Numbered from the stretch's first letter, positions 34,846 through 44,566 are shown. The stretch: DNA of 64,000 bases from Cupriavidus pauculus (GCF_022179805.1 NZ_BPUO01000004.1:248001-312000), one strand, 5' to 3'. Program-made: numbers and translations. Notes: a model not told the origin generated them from the letters alone.

Positions 34846-37275
34846 ATGTCCCGTCTCACCCGCGCCGCCACCGTAGCCGCCCTGTGGCTTGCCGCCGCCA
34901 GTCTGCCCGCTCATGCCGCCGGCCCCGACAAGTTCACCGTACCCGGCCTGGAAAAGCCGGCCACGGTGCTGGTGGACCGCTGGGGCGTGCCGCATATCTA
35001 CGCCGGCACGCTCTACGACGCGTTCTACGTGCAGGGCTTCATGGCCGCCCGCGACCGCCTCTGGCAGATCGACCTGTGGCGCAAGCGCGGGCTGGGCGAG
35101 ATGGCCAAGGACTTCGGCCCGGCCTATGTGGAAGGCGACCGCATGGCCCGCGCGGTGCTGTTCCGGGGCGACATGTATCGCGAATGGCTGGCCTACGGAT
35201 CCGACGCCAAGCGCGTGGCCGAGGCGTTCGTGGCAGGCGTGAACGCCTACGTGGCGCAGGTGGAGGCGCGGCCCGAGCTGCTGCCGCCGGAATTCAAGAT
35301 CCTGAACTACAAGCCGTCGCGGTGGCGCGCCGAAGACATTGTGCGCATCCGCCACCACGGGCTGACGCTCAATTTCACCGGTGAAATCGACCGCGCGCAA
35401 ATCTTCTGCTACGTGAAGCCGAACGCGTTGCGTGCCGACTGGGTGCGCCGCGAACTGGACCCGCAGGTGGAACCGAAGGTGCCCGATGGGCTGGACACCT
35501 GCGCCGTGCCGGGCGCCGAACTGCGCAAGGCCTACGATCTGGCCACCGCCGCGCCGCGCTTTCCGAAGGACTGGTGGTCGCAGGGGGCAAGCAAGGCCGA
35601 GAACCTTCCGGTCGATCAGCTATACGCGACCGTCGACGCGAACAGCGACGCCGGCCGCAGCCTGGGCTCGAACAACTGGGTGATCGGCGGCAGCCGCACC
35701 ACCACGGGCCGGCCGATCCTGGCCAACGATCCGCACCGCGCGCATGGCGCGCCCAGCCTGCGTTACATCAGCCATCTCAACGCGCCAGGGCTGTCGGTGA
35801 TCGGCGCGGGCGAGCCGTTCCTGCCCGGTATCTCGATTGGCCACAACGGCACCATCGCATTCGGCCTGACCCGGTTCTACATGGACCAGGAAGACCTGTA
35901 TATCTACGAGACCAATTCCGCGCAGCCGCACGAGTACCGCTACAAGGGCCGCTGGGAGCCGATGGAGACGGTCACCGAGCAGATCGTGGTGCGCGGCGAA
36001 GCCACGCCGCGCAAGGTGACCATCGACTACACGCGTCATGGGCCGGTGCTGTATGCCGACGGGAAAGCCAACCGCGCCTACGCGCTGCGCGCGGCGTGGC
36101 TGGACCTGGGTATGGCCCCGTACTTCGGGTCGATGGACTATATGCGCGCCCAGAACTGGGACCAGTTCCGCGCGGCCATGAACCGCTGGGGCGCACCGGG
36201 CGAGAACCAGGTCTATGCGGACCGCTTCGGTAATATCGGCTGGATTCCCGGCGGGCTGACCGTGAACCGTCCGAACTGGGATGGCCTGACGCCGGTGCCC
36301 GGCGATGGCCGTTACGAGTGGGCCGGCTATCGCAACATGGACGAGCTGCCGTGGGCCTTCAACCCGGCGCCGGGTTATGTGGTGACGGCCAACGAGAACA
36401 ATATTCCGGCCAATCATCCGGCCGCGAAGATCGGCGTGGGCTACGAGTGGAGCGACAGCTCGCGCGCGCGGCGCCTGAAAGCGCTGGTGGCGGCGAATCC
36501 GCGGAGTTCGCTGGAAGACTCGATGGTGTGGCAGAACGACACGGTGTCGCTGCCCGCGCAACGCGTGGTGGCACTGGTCAAGCCGCTGAACAGCCCCGAC
36601 GCGCAGGTGCAGCGCGGCCTCGACCTGCTGCGTAACTGGGATGGCAACGAGCGCGCCGACAGCGCGGCCGCCGCGTTGTTCGAGGTCTGGTTCAGCAAGC
36701 ATCTGCGCACGGCCGTGGTACGCGCGGCGCTGTCGCCGGAAGGCGCGCGCCTGACTGGCGCCGGCGACGCCAGCCGCGTGATCGCGGTGCTGGAGCGGCC
36801 CGATACGTGGATGACGGTCGACAAGCGCAACGAGATCATGATGGGCACGCTTAAGTCGGCCATGGTGGAAGTCGAGAAGAAGCTCGGCACTGACCCCAAG
36901 GCCTGGCAATGGGGCAAGCTGCACACGGCCGTGTTCAGCCATCCGCTCGATCCGATCCTGGATGCAGGCCAGCGCCAGCAGTTCGACGTCAACGCCGGGC
37001 CGATCGGTGGCTCGTCATTCACGCCGATGAACACCAGCTACCGCAACAACGACTTCCAGCTCACGGCCGGCGCATCGTTCCGCATGGTGCTGGACGTGGG
37101 CAACTGGGATGCGTCGCGTGCGGTGAACACGCCGGGGCAATCGGGCAACCCGGCCAGCCCGCACTACCGCGACCTGGCGCCGCTGTGGGCCAAGGGCGAG
37201 TACTTCCCGCTGGTTTATACGCGCAAGGCGGTGGAGAAGGAAAGCAAGGAACGGGTGGAGTTGGTGCCGCAGTGA
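34846..37275 (+). CDS. Penicillin acylase family protein (Ntn hydrolase)
   Basis: An 809-residue exported precursor. Signal peptide about residues 1-24; alpha chain with VDRWGVPHIYAGTLYDAFYVQGFMAARDRLWQ pieces VDRWGVPHIYAG and FMAARDRLWQ; beta chain beginning at the autocatalytic nucleophile Ser275 in GSNNWVIGG; then NDPHRAHGAPSLRY and a late VTANENNIP. These enzymes hydrolyse amide bonds in beta-lactams, N-acyl-homoserine lactones or related acyl amides. GAGGAG precedes the ATG by 6 bases. It stands alone between the iron operon and a repeat element. Confidence 0.92.
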   Translation: MSRLTRAATVAALWLAAASLPAHAAGPDKFTVPGLEKPATVLVDRWGVPHIYAGTLYDAFYVQGFMAARDRLWQIDLWRKRGLGEMAKDFGPAYVEGDRMARAVLFRGDMYREWLAYGSDAKRVAEAFVAGVNAYVAQVEARPELLPPEFKILNYKPSRWRAEDIVRIRHHGLTLNFTGEIDRAQIFCYVKPNALRADWVRRELDPQVEPKVPDGLDTCAVPGAELRKAYDLATAAPRFPKDWWSQGASKAENLPVDQLYATVDANSDAGRSLGSNNWVIGGSRTTTGRPILANDPHRAHGAPSLRYISHLNAPGLSVIGAGEPFLPGISIGHNGTIAFGLTRFYMDQEDLYIYETNSAQPHEYRYKGRWEPMETVTEQIVVRGEATPRKVTIDYTRHGPVLYADGKANRAYALRAAWLDLGMAPYFGSMDYMRAQNWDQFRAAMNRWGAPGENQVYADRFGNIGWIPGGLTVNRPNWDGLTPVPGDGRYEWAGYRNMDELPWAFNPAPGYVVTANENNIPANHPAAKIGVGYEWSDSSRARRLKALVAANPRSSLEDSMVWQNDTVSLPAQRVVALVKPLNSPDAQVQRGLDLLRNWDGNERADSAAAALFEVWFSKHLRTAVVRAALSPEGARLTGAGDASRVIAVLERPDTWMTVDKRNEIMMGTLKSAMVEVEKKLGTDPKAWQWGKLHTAVFSHPLDPILDAGQRQQFDVNAGPIGGSSFTPMNTSYRNNDFQLTAGASFRMVLDVGNWDASRAVNTPGQSGNPASPHYRDLAPLWAKGEYFPLVYTRKAVEKESKERVELVPQ

Positions 37276-37311
37276 TTGCGGCTCACCCGCGGCGTTTATG
37301 CTCCCCGGTGG

Positions 37312-37450
37312 TTTGGCTCCCCTCTCCCACAAAGTGGGAGAGGGGTTGGTGGAGAGGGTAACGAGGTCCTGCTTGCCGAAAGGCTTCGCAATTTGAACCG
37401 CCGCGCCCTCTCCCCCGGCCCCTCTCCCGCTGTGCGGGAGAGGGGAGCAA
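37312..37450. repeat. Two-hairpin palindromic intergenic element, copy 2 (inverted orientation)
   Basis: Two CCCCTCTCCC/GGGAGAGGGG hairpins (37317-37345 and 37419-37446) flank a spacer. The spacer reads TTGCCGAAAGGCTTCGCAAT followed by TTGAACCG, the reverse orientation of the TTCAAATTGCGA core seen in copies 1 and 4. It lies between convergent genes. Confidence 0.8.
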
Positions 37451-37489
37451 ATCAAAAGAAAATAAAAAGCAAACCAAGCGCCAACCGCC

Positions 37490-40400
37490 CTACAACGCCA
37501 TCTCCAACACCCTGGCCACATGTAGCGCCTCTCTTCCGGCGCCGTCATGAATCTGATGCCGGCAGCTCGTGCCATCGGCCACGACCAGCGTGTCCGCATC
37601 GGCCTTGCGCACAGCAGGCAACAGCGCCAGTTCCCCCATCTTCATCGACACCTCGTGATGCTCGGCTTCGTAGCCGAAGCTGCCGGCCATGCCGCAGCAT
37701 GACGATTCGATCAACGACGTCTTGAGCTCGGGAATCCATCCCAGCACCTGTTCCACGGGCCGAACCGCGTCAAACGCTTTCTGGTGACAGTGGCCGTGCA
37801 GCAGGGCCTGCTTGTGATCGATGGGTTTGAGCGCCGGCGTGAAGCGTCCCGTCGCGTGTTCGCGCACCAGGAATTCCTCGAACAGGAACGCGTTGTCGGC
37901 CAACTTCCGCGCGGCATCGCCGTAGCCGTACTGCAGGAATTCGTCGCGCATCGACAGCAGGCACGATGGCTCCAGCCCGACCACGGCCACGCCGCGTGAC
38001 ACGAACGGCAGCAAGACGTCGAGCGCGCGCTTGGCTTCCGCCTTGGCCTCGTCGACCAGACCAGCCGCCAGGAACGTGCGGCCGCAGCAGAGTGGACGCT
38101 CGCCGGGCACACCCGACAAATGCACCGTGTAGCTTGCGGCTTCGAGCACCCGTTGCGCGGCGCGTGCGTTCGCGGGTTCCATGTGGTTGTTGAACGTATC
38201 GACGAACAGCACCACCTCTTTGTCGCCGGCAGCCTGGCGGGTGTAGTCGTCACCGAGAAACGCGGGTTGCCAGCGCGGCAGCGACCGCTTGGCAGACAGT
38301 CCCAGCAGTCGCTCGCCCAGTTGCGGCAGGCCTGGTATGCGGTCGCGCAGGTTGAACAGCCACGATAGGTTGCTGGCGATGCCCGCATAGCGCGGCAGGA
38401 ATGCTACGAGGCGGTCGCGTGCGCGCAGGCGACCGGCCTTGGCGTTGGCAGCGCGCACCTCGATCTTCATCTTCGCCATGTCGATGCCGGTCGGGCAGTC
38501 GCGCTTGCAGCCCTTGCAGGACACGCACAGGTCCATCGTCTCCTTGACGGCGGGGTCGAGCAGTCCTTCATTGCCGAGCTGGCCCGAGAGCGCCAGCCGC
38601 AGCGAGTTGGCCCGCCCGCGTGTCAGGTGCTGTTCGTCGCGCGTGACGCGATAGCTCGGGCACATGGTGCCCGCGTCGAACTTGCGGCAGTGGCCGTTGT
38701 TGTTGCACATCTCCACGGCCGCGGCCAGGCCGCGCGCGGGATCGAGGCCGGTGCCGGGCGTGCTCTCGATTTCGGTGACCGGATCGCGCGTGACGTTCCA
38801 CGCCGACCAGTCCAGCGCCGGCTGCAGTGGCTTGACCGTGTAGCTCGGCGGAAAGCGGAATAGCGCGGCATCGTCCATCTTCGGCGTGCGCACGATCTTG
38901 CCCGGGTTGCAGCGGTTGTCGGGATCGAACAGCGCCTTCACTTCGGCAAACGCGCTCGCCAGCGACGGGCCGAACTGCCACGCCACCCATTCGCCACGGC
39001 ACAGGCCGTCGCCGTGCTCGCCCGAGTAGGCGCCCTTGTATTCGCGCACCATGGCGGCGGCCTCCTCGGCGATGGCGCGCATCTTGGCTGCGCCGTCGCG
39101 GCGCATGTCGAGGATCGGCCGGACGTGGAGCGTGCCCACGCTCGCGTGTGCATACCACGTGCCACGCGTGCCGTGCTTGTGGAACACCTCGGTCAGGCGC
39201 GACGTGTATTCGGCCAGGTGTTCCAGTGGCACCGCGCAATCCTCGATGAACGACACCGGCTTGCCGTCGCCCTTCATGCTCATCATGATGTTCAGGCCGG
39301 CCTTGCGCACTTCCCACAGTGCCTTCTGCGGGCCGGCGTCGGGCATTTCCACCACCGAGCCAGGCAGGCCCAGGTCGGCCATCAGCTCCACAAGCTGGCG
39401 CAGGCCGCGCAGCGTGGCGTCGCGGTCTTCGCCGGCAAACTCCACCAGCAGGATGGCCTCGGGCTCGCCGGTCAGCGCCTTGTCGATGACGGGGCGGAAC
39501 GCGGGGTTGTTGCGCGCGAGGTCGATCATCGTGCGGTCGACCAGTTCCACGGCGGCAGGCTTGAGCGCGACGATATGGCGCGTCAGCTCCATCGACTGGT
39601 AGAACGTGGGGAAATTCACCACGCCCAGCGCCTTGTGCATGGGCAGCGGTGCCAACTGCAGCGTGATCTGGCGGAAGTAGGCCAGCGTGCCTTCGGAGCC
39701 GACCAGCAGGTGCGCCAGGTTGACGCTGCCGTCGGCCGTATAGGGCCGCTCGTTCTGCGGCTGGAAGATGTCGAGGTTGTAGCCGCCCACGCGACGCAGC
39801 ACCTTGGGGTACATCTGCGCGATGGCGTCGCGCTCGCGCTCGGCAATGCGGCGCACGCCATCGGCAATGGCGCGATGCGGGGCATCGTCGTCCGGCCAGT
39901 ACGCGTCGAAGCGCACGTCGTCGCCATTGGCCAGGATGGCCTGCACGCCCAGCACGTTGTGCACCATGTTGCCGTACTGGATCGAGCGCGACCCGCACGA
40001 GTTATTGCCCGTCATGCCGCCGATCGTGCATTGAGCGGCCGTGGAGACATCCACCGGGAACCAGAGGCCGTGCGGCTTGAGCCATGCATTCAGGTGATCG
40101 AGCACGATACCGGGCTGCACGGTGACGGTGCGCGCCACGGGATCGAAGTCGATCACCTGGTTCAGGTACTTGCTGTTGTCGATGACCAGCGCCTCGCCCA
40201 CGGTCTGGCCGCACTGGCTGGTGCCGCCGCCGCGTGGCAGCAACGGCGCCTTGAGGTCACGTGCGATATCGAGGGCCAGGCGGGCGTCGGCTTCGTCGCG
40301 TGGCACTACCACGCCCAGCGGCATGATCTGGTAGATCGACGCGTCGGTGGCATAGCGGCCACGGCTGGCGGTGTCGAACAGCACGTCGCCGCGCAGTTCG

Positions 40401-40510
40401 GCGGCCAGGCGCCGGTACAGCGGCGATTGCAGTGCGGCGGACGATGCCGCGCCTGGCATGAAGCGCAGCGGCTGCACGCCGGGTGGCGTGGGGGTGACGG
40501 GCAAGGCCAT
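37490..40510 (-). CDS. YdiJ-like FAD / Fe-S D-2-hydroxyacid dehydrogenase
   Basis: A 1006-residue fusion. Residues about 45-280 form an FAD-binding PCMH domain (VVVPRDEADARLALDIA, LLPRGGGTSQCGQTVG, GGMTGNNSCGSRS), followed by the C-terminal FAD oxidase cap to about 560. A ferredoxin-like region comes next (CVSCKGCKRDCP near residue 661-672, and a Cys/His cluster near 601-622). The C-terminal GlpC-like half has two CCG motifs (PLCCGRTF and SSCCGMAGSFG). This is a GlcD-GlcF type fusion; length and order fit YdiJ (D-2-hydroxyglutarate dehydrogenase group). It follows the GntR gene by 77 bases. Confidence 0.92.
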   Translation of the reverse strand: MALPVTPTPPGVQPLRFMPGAASSAALQSPLYRRLAAELRGDVLFDTASRGRYATDASIYQIMPLGVVVPRDEADARLALDIARDLKAPLLPRGGGTSQCGQTVGEALVIDNSKYLNQVIDFDPVARTVTVQPGIVLDHLNAWLKPHGLWFPVDVSTAAQCTIGGMTGNNSCGSRSIQYGNMVHNVLGVQAILANGDDVRFDAYWPDDDAPHRAIADGVRRIAERERDAIAQMYPKVLRRVGGYNLDIFQPQNERPYTADGSVNLAHLLVGSEGTLAYFRQITLQLAPLPMHKALGVVNFPTFYQSMELTRHIVALKPAAVELVDRTMIDLARNNPAFRPVIDKALTGEPEAILLVEFAGEDRDATLRGLRQLVELMADLGLPGSVVEMPDAGPQKALWEVRKAGLNIMMSMKGDGKPVSFIEDCAVPLEHLAEYTSRLTEVFHKHGTRGTWYAHASVGTLHVRPILDMRRDGAAKMRAIAEEAAAMVREYKGAYSGEHGDGLCRGEWVAWQFGPSLASAFAEVKALFDPDNRCNPGKIVRTPKMDDAALFRFPPSYTVKPLQPALDWSAWNVTRDPVTEIESTPGTGLDPARGLAAAVEMCNNNGHCRKFDAGTMCPSYRVTRDEQHLTRGRANSLRLALSGQLGNEGLLDPAVKETMDLCVSCKGCKRDCPTGIDMAKMKIEVRAANAKAGRLRARDRLVAFLPRYAGIASNLSWLFNLRDRIPGLPQLGERLLGLSAKRSLPRWQPAFLGDDYTRQAAGDKEVVLFVDTFNNHMEPANARAAQRVLEAASYTVHLSGVPGERPLCCGRTFLAAGLVDEAKAEAKRALDVLLPFVSRGVAVVGLEPSCLLSMRDEFLQYGYGDAARKLADNAFLFEEFLVREHATGRFTPALKPIDHKQALLHGHCHQKAFDAVRPVEQVLGWIPELKTSLIESSCCGMAGSFGYEAEHHEVSMKMGELALLPAVRKADADTLVVADGTSCRHQIHDGAGREALHVARVLEMAL

Positions 40511-40587
40511 GAGCGGGGATGTCTCCGGTTGCGGACACTCGAAGACGCCGCCATGGCCGGGCGCGCGCGTCGTGCGCGCACCAGGGG

Positions 40588-41280
40588 TCAGGCGGCGACG
40601 TTCTGTGCGCGTTCTAGTTCGGCGATCAGCGCGTCGTGCTTGTGCTTCAAGTGGGCGCGCAGGATGTCACGCAGGGCCGCGCCGTCGCGCTTCGCCAGGG
40701 CATCGAGCATGGCACTGTGCTCACGCACGGCCAGGTCCCATTTGTCGTGGTCGAAGTTCGAGCGGAACCGCAGCGCCTGGATACGCAGGTTGATGCGTCG
40801 ATAGGTCTCCTCAAGGATTGGATTGCGCGCCGCCGCGTTGATGGCATCGTGGATGCGCCGGTTCAGCGCGTAGTAGTTCGGCAGATCGCGTCGCGCGTGG
40901 CACGCCAGCATCTCGAAGTGCAGCGCGCGGATTTCGTTGAGCTCGGCGTCGGTGATGCGCTGGCAGGCCAGTTCGCCCGACATCGCCTCCAGCGCGCCCA
41001 TCATCTCGAACAGGTGGTCGATCGTTTCCTTCGAGAGCACCACCACCTCGGCGCCCCGGTTCGGCAGCAGCGTCACCAGCCCGTCGGCGGCCAGCACCTT
41101 GAAGGCTTCGCGCAACGGGGTGCGCGACACCTGCAGCAGGTCGCACAGCACCCGTTCGTTGAGCCGCGTGCCCGGCGCCAGATCGCCTTCCATGATCATC
41201 GTGCGCATGCGCTGGGCCACCGCCACATGCAGGATCTGGCGGTCCACGGCTTGAGAGGAGATGGTCGGAGAAGTGCTCAT
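40588..41280 (-). CDS. GntR-family regulator (FadR/FCD subfamily)
   Basis: A 230-residue regulator: GntR helix-turn-helix (about residues 18-82: LHVAVAQRMRTMIMEGDLAPG, VSRTPLREAFKVLAADGLV) and an all-helical FCD ligand domain (about 92-220) with the metal/carboxylate His pattern (ELACQRIT, NRRIHDAI, EHSAMLDAL). FCD members typically sense organic acids. It is divergent from the aminotransferase/TTT operon and upstream of the YdiJ-like gene; matching operator-like sequences lie near both starts. Confidence 0.94.
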   Translation of the reverse strand: MSTSPTISSQAVDRQILHVAVAQRMRTMIMEGDLAPGTRLNERVLCDLLQVSRTPLREAFKVLAADGLVTLLPNRGAEVVVLSKETIDHLFEMMGALEAMSGELACQRITDAELNEIRALHFEMLACHARRDLPNYYALNRRIHDAINAAARNPILEETYRRINLRIQALRFRSNFDHDKWDLAVREHSAMLDALAKRDGAALRDILRAHLKHKHDALIAELERAQNVAA

Positions 41281-41304
41281 CAGGGATCGTGTGACTTGAC
41301 AGTA

Positions 41305-41316
41305 TTGTATTCAAAA
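41305..41316. promoter_or_regulatory. Candidate GntR operator, site A
   Basis: TTGTATTCAAAA, 25 bases upstream of the GntR start. Its exact reverse complement occurs at 41492-41503, next to the divergent aminotransferase start. Such paired sites fit autoregulation by the GntR protein. Confidence 0.55.
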
Positions 41317-41491
41317 CCTACTCTGGGGCAAGCACGAATCACGTTCCGGTGCGAAATTCTGCTCCAGGAACCATGCAACGACTGGCAGCGAAGCCTTGTA
41401 GTTGTTGATTTATAAGGCTTTATGGTAGATCGGCCGGCAATCTTGTCCGCCAACATTATCCCGCATGCCGGCGCTGCAGTGCACCCCCGTT

Positions 41492-41510
41492 TTTTGAATA
41501 CAAAATTCAA
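41492..41510. promoter_or_regulatory. Candidate GntR operator, site B
   Basis: TTTTGAATACAA (41492-41503) is the reverse complement of site A and lies inside a longer inverted repeat TTGAAT-N5-ATTCAA (41494-41510), about 20 bases before the aminotransferase start. Its closeness to the start would suit repression. Confidence 0.55.
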
Positions 41511-41530
41511 ACGTAAGGACACGAGGCGAC

Positions 41531-42739
41531 ATGATCCGACTGAATTCCCATCCCAGTGGCCGGCATTTCCTGCAGATTCCGGGCCCCACCAACGTGCCGG
41601 ATCGCGTGCTGCGCGCGATGGACTATCCGACCATCGACCACCGTGGTCCCGAGTTCCAGCAACTGGGCAAGAAGGTGCTGGCCGACATCCGCAAGATCTT
41701 CCAGACCGAACAACCCGTGGTGATCTACCCCGCGTCCGGCACGGGCGCGTGGGAGGCGGCGCTGGTCAATACGTTGTCGCCGGGCGACAAGGTGCTGATG
41801 TACGAGACCGGCCACTTCGCATCGCTGTGGAAGAAGATGGCCGACAAGCTGGGGCTGAACCCCGAGTTCATCGTCGGCGACTGGCGCCATGGCGTGGACG
41901 CCGCCGCCATTGGCGCGCGCCTGGCCGAAGACCGTGGCCACGAGATCAAGGCGGTCTGCGTGGTGCACAACGAGACGTCGACCGGCGTCACGTCCGACGT
42001 GGCCGCCGTGCGCCGCGCCATCGACGCCGCCAATCATCCGGCGCTGCTGCTGGTGGATACGATCTCCTCGCTCGGTTCGGTCGACTACCGCCATGACGAG
42101 TGGGGTGTCGACGTCACGGTGTCGGGCTCGCAGAAGGGGCTGATGCTGCCGCCGGGCATCTCGTTCAACGCGGTCAGCCAGAAGGCGATCGCCGCCTCCG
42201 CCAAGGCAAAGCTGCCCAAGGCGTTCTGGGGCTGGGAAGAAATCCTCGAATCGAACAAGAACGGCTTCTGGCCGTACACGCCGGCCACGAACCTGCTCTA
42301 CGGGTTGTCCGAGGCATGCGACATGCTGCTGGAGGAAGGTCTGCCCAACGTGTTCGCGCGCCACCAGCGCCATGCCGCTGCCACGCGTGCCTGCGTGACC
42401 GCCTGGGGCCTGGAGATCCTGTGCCAGAACCCGGCCGAATACAGCCCGGCGCTGACCGCTGCCGTGATGCCTGACGGCCACAGCGCCGACACGTTCCGCA
42501 AGGTGGTTCTGGAGAACTTCAACATGTCGCTGGGACAGGGCTTGTCGAAGCTGTCGGGCAAGGTCTTCCGCATTGGCCACCTGGGCGACTTCAACGATCT
42601 CACGCTGATGGGCACGCTGGCTGGCGTGGAGATGGGCCTGGCGCTGGCCGGTGTGCCGCACCGCGCCGGCGGCGTGCTGGCCGCGATGGAAAGCCTGCGC
42701 AACGCGGCGGCTTCGCAACCGGCGTTGCGGGCGGCTTAG
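41531..42739 (+). CDS. Serine-glyoxylate / alanine-glyoxylate-type aminotransferase
   Basis: A 402-residue class V aminotransferase: LQIPGPTNVPDRVLRAMDYPTIDHRG at the N-terminus in pieces PGPTNVPDRVL and TIDHRGPEF, IYPASGTGAWEAAL, LVDTISSLGSVD and the PLP lysine Lys202 in SGSQKGLMLPPG. It most resembles serine-glyoxylate aminotransferases of the serine cycle and related broad-range enzymes. AAGGA precedes the start. First gene of the operon with a Bug receptor and TctBA; divergent from the GntR regulator. Confidence 0.93.
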   Translation: MIRLNSHPSGRHFLQIPGPTNVPDRVLRAMDYPTIDHRGPEFQQLGKKVLADIRKIFQTEQPVVIYPASGTGAWEAALVNTLSPGDKVLMYETGHFASLWKKMADKLGLNPEFIVGDWRHGVDAAAIGARLAEDRGHEIKAVCVVHNETSTGVTSDVAAVRRAIDAANHPALLLVDTISSLGSVDYRHDEWGVDVTVSGSQKGLMLPPGISFNAVSQKAIAASAKAKLPKAFWGWEEILESNKNGFWPYTPATNLLYGLSEACDMLLEEGLPNVFARHQRHAAATRACVTAWGLEILCQNPAEYSPALTAAVMPDGHSADTFRKVVLENFNMSLGQGLSKLSGKVFRIGHLGDFNDLTLMGTLAGVEMGLALAGVPHRAGGVLAAMESLRNAAASQPALRAA

Positions 42740-42774
42740 TGGTTCCTCTTGGGGCGGGCGTGTTGCTTGATGCG

Positions 42775-42823
42775 CCGGCCCTCACCCCCGGCCCCTCTCC
42801 CGCCTTGCGGGAGAGGGGAGCAC
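42775..42823. repeat. Palindromic intergenic element, half copy
   Basis: One hairpin, CCCCTCTCCCGC (42792-42803) with GCGGGAGAGGGG (42807-42818), preceded by the CCCTCACCCCC arm seen in the full elements. The upstream hairpin and spacer are missing. It lies inside the aminotransferase/TTT operon. Confidence 0.75.
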
Positions 42824-42887
42824 AACTGATGCATTGCAGACCGAGGCCACCCGCGAGAGGTGTCCCGCCACCCAAAGGAGACAGACC

Positions 42888-43895
42888 ATGACGTTTCGTT
42901 ATGCTGCGCGCGCGTTGGCGTGCGCTTCGCTGTTTGGTGTTGCGCTGGCCGCCGCGCCGGCTTTTGCATGGGAACCCACCAAGCCGGTCGAAGTAATCGT
43001 GCCGTTCAGCGCCGGCGGTGCATCGGACCAGATGGCACGCTCGATCCAGGGCATCATCGCCAAGCACAAGCTGATGAGCCAGCCGATGATTGTGGTGAAC
43101 AAGGCCGGTGCCAGCGGCGCTGAAGGGCTGATGGACGCCAAGGCGTCGAAGGGCGACGCGCACAAGCTGCTGGTGACCTCGTCCGCGCTGTACACGGTGC
43201 CGATGATCAGCCAGCTACCGTTCAACTGGCGTGACCTGACGCCGGTGGCGATGGTGGCCATGGACGAGTTCGTGTTGTGGACCAACGCCGAGGCGCCCTA
43301 CAAGACGCCGTCCGATTACCTGGCCGACGTGAAGAAGACGCCGAACAAGTTCAAGATGGGCGGCACGAGCTCGAAGCGCGAAGACCAGATCATCACCGCG
43401 CAGACCGAGCGCAAGGCCGGCGTGCGCTTCATCTATATCCCGTACAAGGGCGGCGGCGAGGCTGCGACGCAGTTGTCGGGCAAGCATATCGATTCCAACG
43501 TCAACAACCCCTCGGAATCCATCGGCCAGTGGCGTGCCGGCGAACACCGCGCGCTGTGCGTGTACGCGCCGGAGCGCATGCAGTACACCACCAAGATCAC
43601 CGGCTCGCAGAGCTGGCATGACATCCCCACCTGCAAGGAGCAGGGCCTCGACGTGCAGTACCAGATGCTGCGCGTGTTCATGCTGCCCGGTAGCGTCACG
43701 CCCGACCAGCAGAAGTACTACGTCGAGCTGATGCAGAAGGTGGTGGCCACGCCAGAGTGGAAGGAATACCTCGAGAAGAACGCGCTCAAGAACGACTTCC
43801 TCACGGGCGTCAAGCTGACCGAATTCCTGACCGCCGATGAGACGCGGCACAAGGACATCATCAAGGAAGCCGGGTTCGTGGCGGCGGCGAAGTAA
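42888..43895 (+). CDS. tctC: Bug/TctC receptor of the linked tripartite tricarboxylate transporter
   Basis: A 335-residue periplasmic receptor: signal peptide about residues 1-27, then VEVIVPFSAGGASDQMAR, VVNKAGASGAEG and FIYIPYKGGGEAATQLSG. It differs from the two orphan receptors in this window in lacking PDGYT and in having two mature cysteines (HRALCVYAPERM and IPTCKEQG). AAAGGAG precedes the ATG by 7 bases. It is followed by the membrane subunits TctB and TctA, so this is a complete system. Substrate: a carboxylate, unknown. Confidence 0.92.
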   Translation: MTFRYAARALACASLFGVALAAAPAFAWEPTKPVEVIVPFSAGGASDQMARSIQGIIAKHKLMSQPMIVVNKAGASGAEGLMDAKASKGDAHKLLVTSSALYTVPMISQLPFNWRDLTPVAMVAMDEFVLWTNAEAPYKTPSDYLADVKKTPNKFKMGGTSSKREDQIITAQTERKAGVRFIYIPYKGGGEAATQLSGKHIDSNVNNPSESIGQWRAGEHRALCVYAPERMQYTTKITGSQSWHDIPTCKEQGLDVQYQMLRVFMLPGSVTPDQQKYYVELMQKVVATPEWKEYLEKNALKNDFLTGVKLTEFLTADETRHKDIIKEAGFVAAAK

Positions 43896-43910
43896 GCAAC
43901 GCTCGTCGAT

Positions 43911-44040
43911 GGTTTGCTCCCCTCTCCCGCAACGCGGGAGAGGGGCGGAGGTGAGGGCCGGCAGTTCAAGCAGCGATATCGGCAAGCAGAATCGCATTGC
44001 CCTCTCCCCCAACCCCTCTCCCGCACGCGGGAGAGGGGAG
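43911..44040. repeat. Two-hairpin palindromic intergenic element, copy 3
   Basis: Hairpins CCCCTCTCCCGC/GCGGGAGAGGGG (43919-43944) and a second at 44013-44038 flank a spacer holding GCAGTTCAAGCAGCGATATC and GGCAAGCAGAATCGC, a diverged form of the core found in copies 1 and 4. It separates tctC from tctB. Confidence 0.8.
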
Positions 44041-44062
44041 TGGACTTCTCTGGGGATTCTCA

Positions 44063-44566
44063 ATGACCGAACAAACACATGACACCGCGCCGGCGGCGAT
44101 CACGGTGCGTGCCGCGGAAATCGCCGTGGCCGTGCTGATCGCCATCGGCGCGGTGGTGGTGATGGTGACCAACTACCAGATCGGCGCGGGCTGGGCACCT
44201 GACGGCCCCGAGGCCGGCTATTTTCCGCTGCGCATCGGCGCGCTGATCTTCCTGTCGTGCCTGGTCGTGCTGTGGCACGCATTGCGCACGCCCAACGACG
44301 CCGTGTTCGTGACATGGCCGCAGCTCAAGCAGGTGGCCGTGATCCTGGTGCCGCTGACGGTGTACGTGGCGCTGATTTCATTCCTGGGCATCTACGTGGC
44401 ATCGGCCATCTTCATCGCCGGATTCATGCTGGCGATCGGCAAGTTTGCGTGGTGGCGCGCGGTGCTGACCGGCGTGGCAATCAACGCGGTGCTGTTCTGG
44501 ATCTTCGAGATGCAGTTCCGCGTGCCGCTACCCAAGGGCCCGCTCGAAGCGGCCTTCGGGTTCTGA
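44063..44566 (+). CDS. tctB: Tripartite tricarboxylate transporter small membrane subunit TctB
   Basis: A 167-residue protein with four predicted helices (about residues 17-36, 57-77, 92-125, 135-155) and the TctB-typical motif GPEAGYFPLRIG after the first helix. It forms the membrane complex with TctA, encoded 10 bases downstream. No strong ribosome site is seen before ATG 44063. Confidence 0.92.
   Translation: MTEQTHDTAPAAITVRAAEIAVAVLIAIGAVVVMVTNYQIGAGWAPDGPEAGYFPLRIGALIFLSCLVVLWHALRTPNDAVFVTWPQLKQVAVILVPLTVYVALISFLGIYVASAIFIAGFMLAIGKFAWWRAVLTGVAINAVLFWIFEMQFRVPLPKGPLEAAFGF

Noticed and set aside
39014..40804. 596-codon frame opposite the YdiJ-like dehydrogenase
   Set aside because: Same reason; the minus-strand frame carries all FAD and Fe-S motifs.
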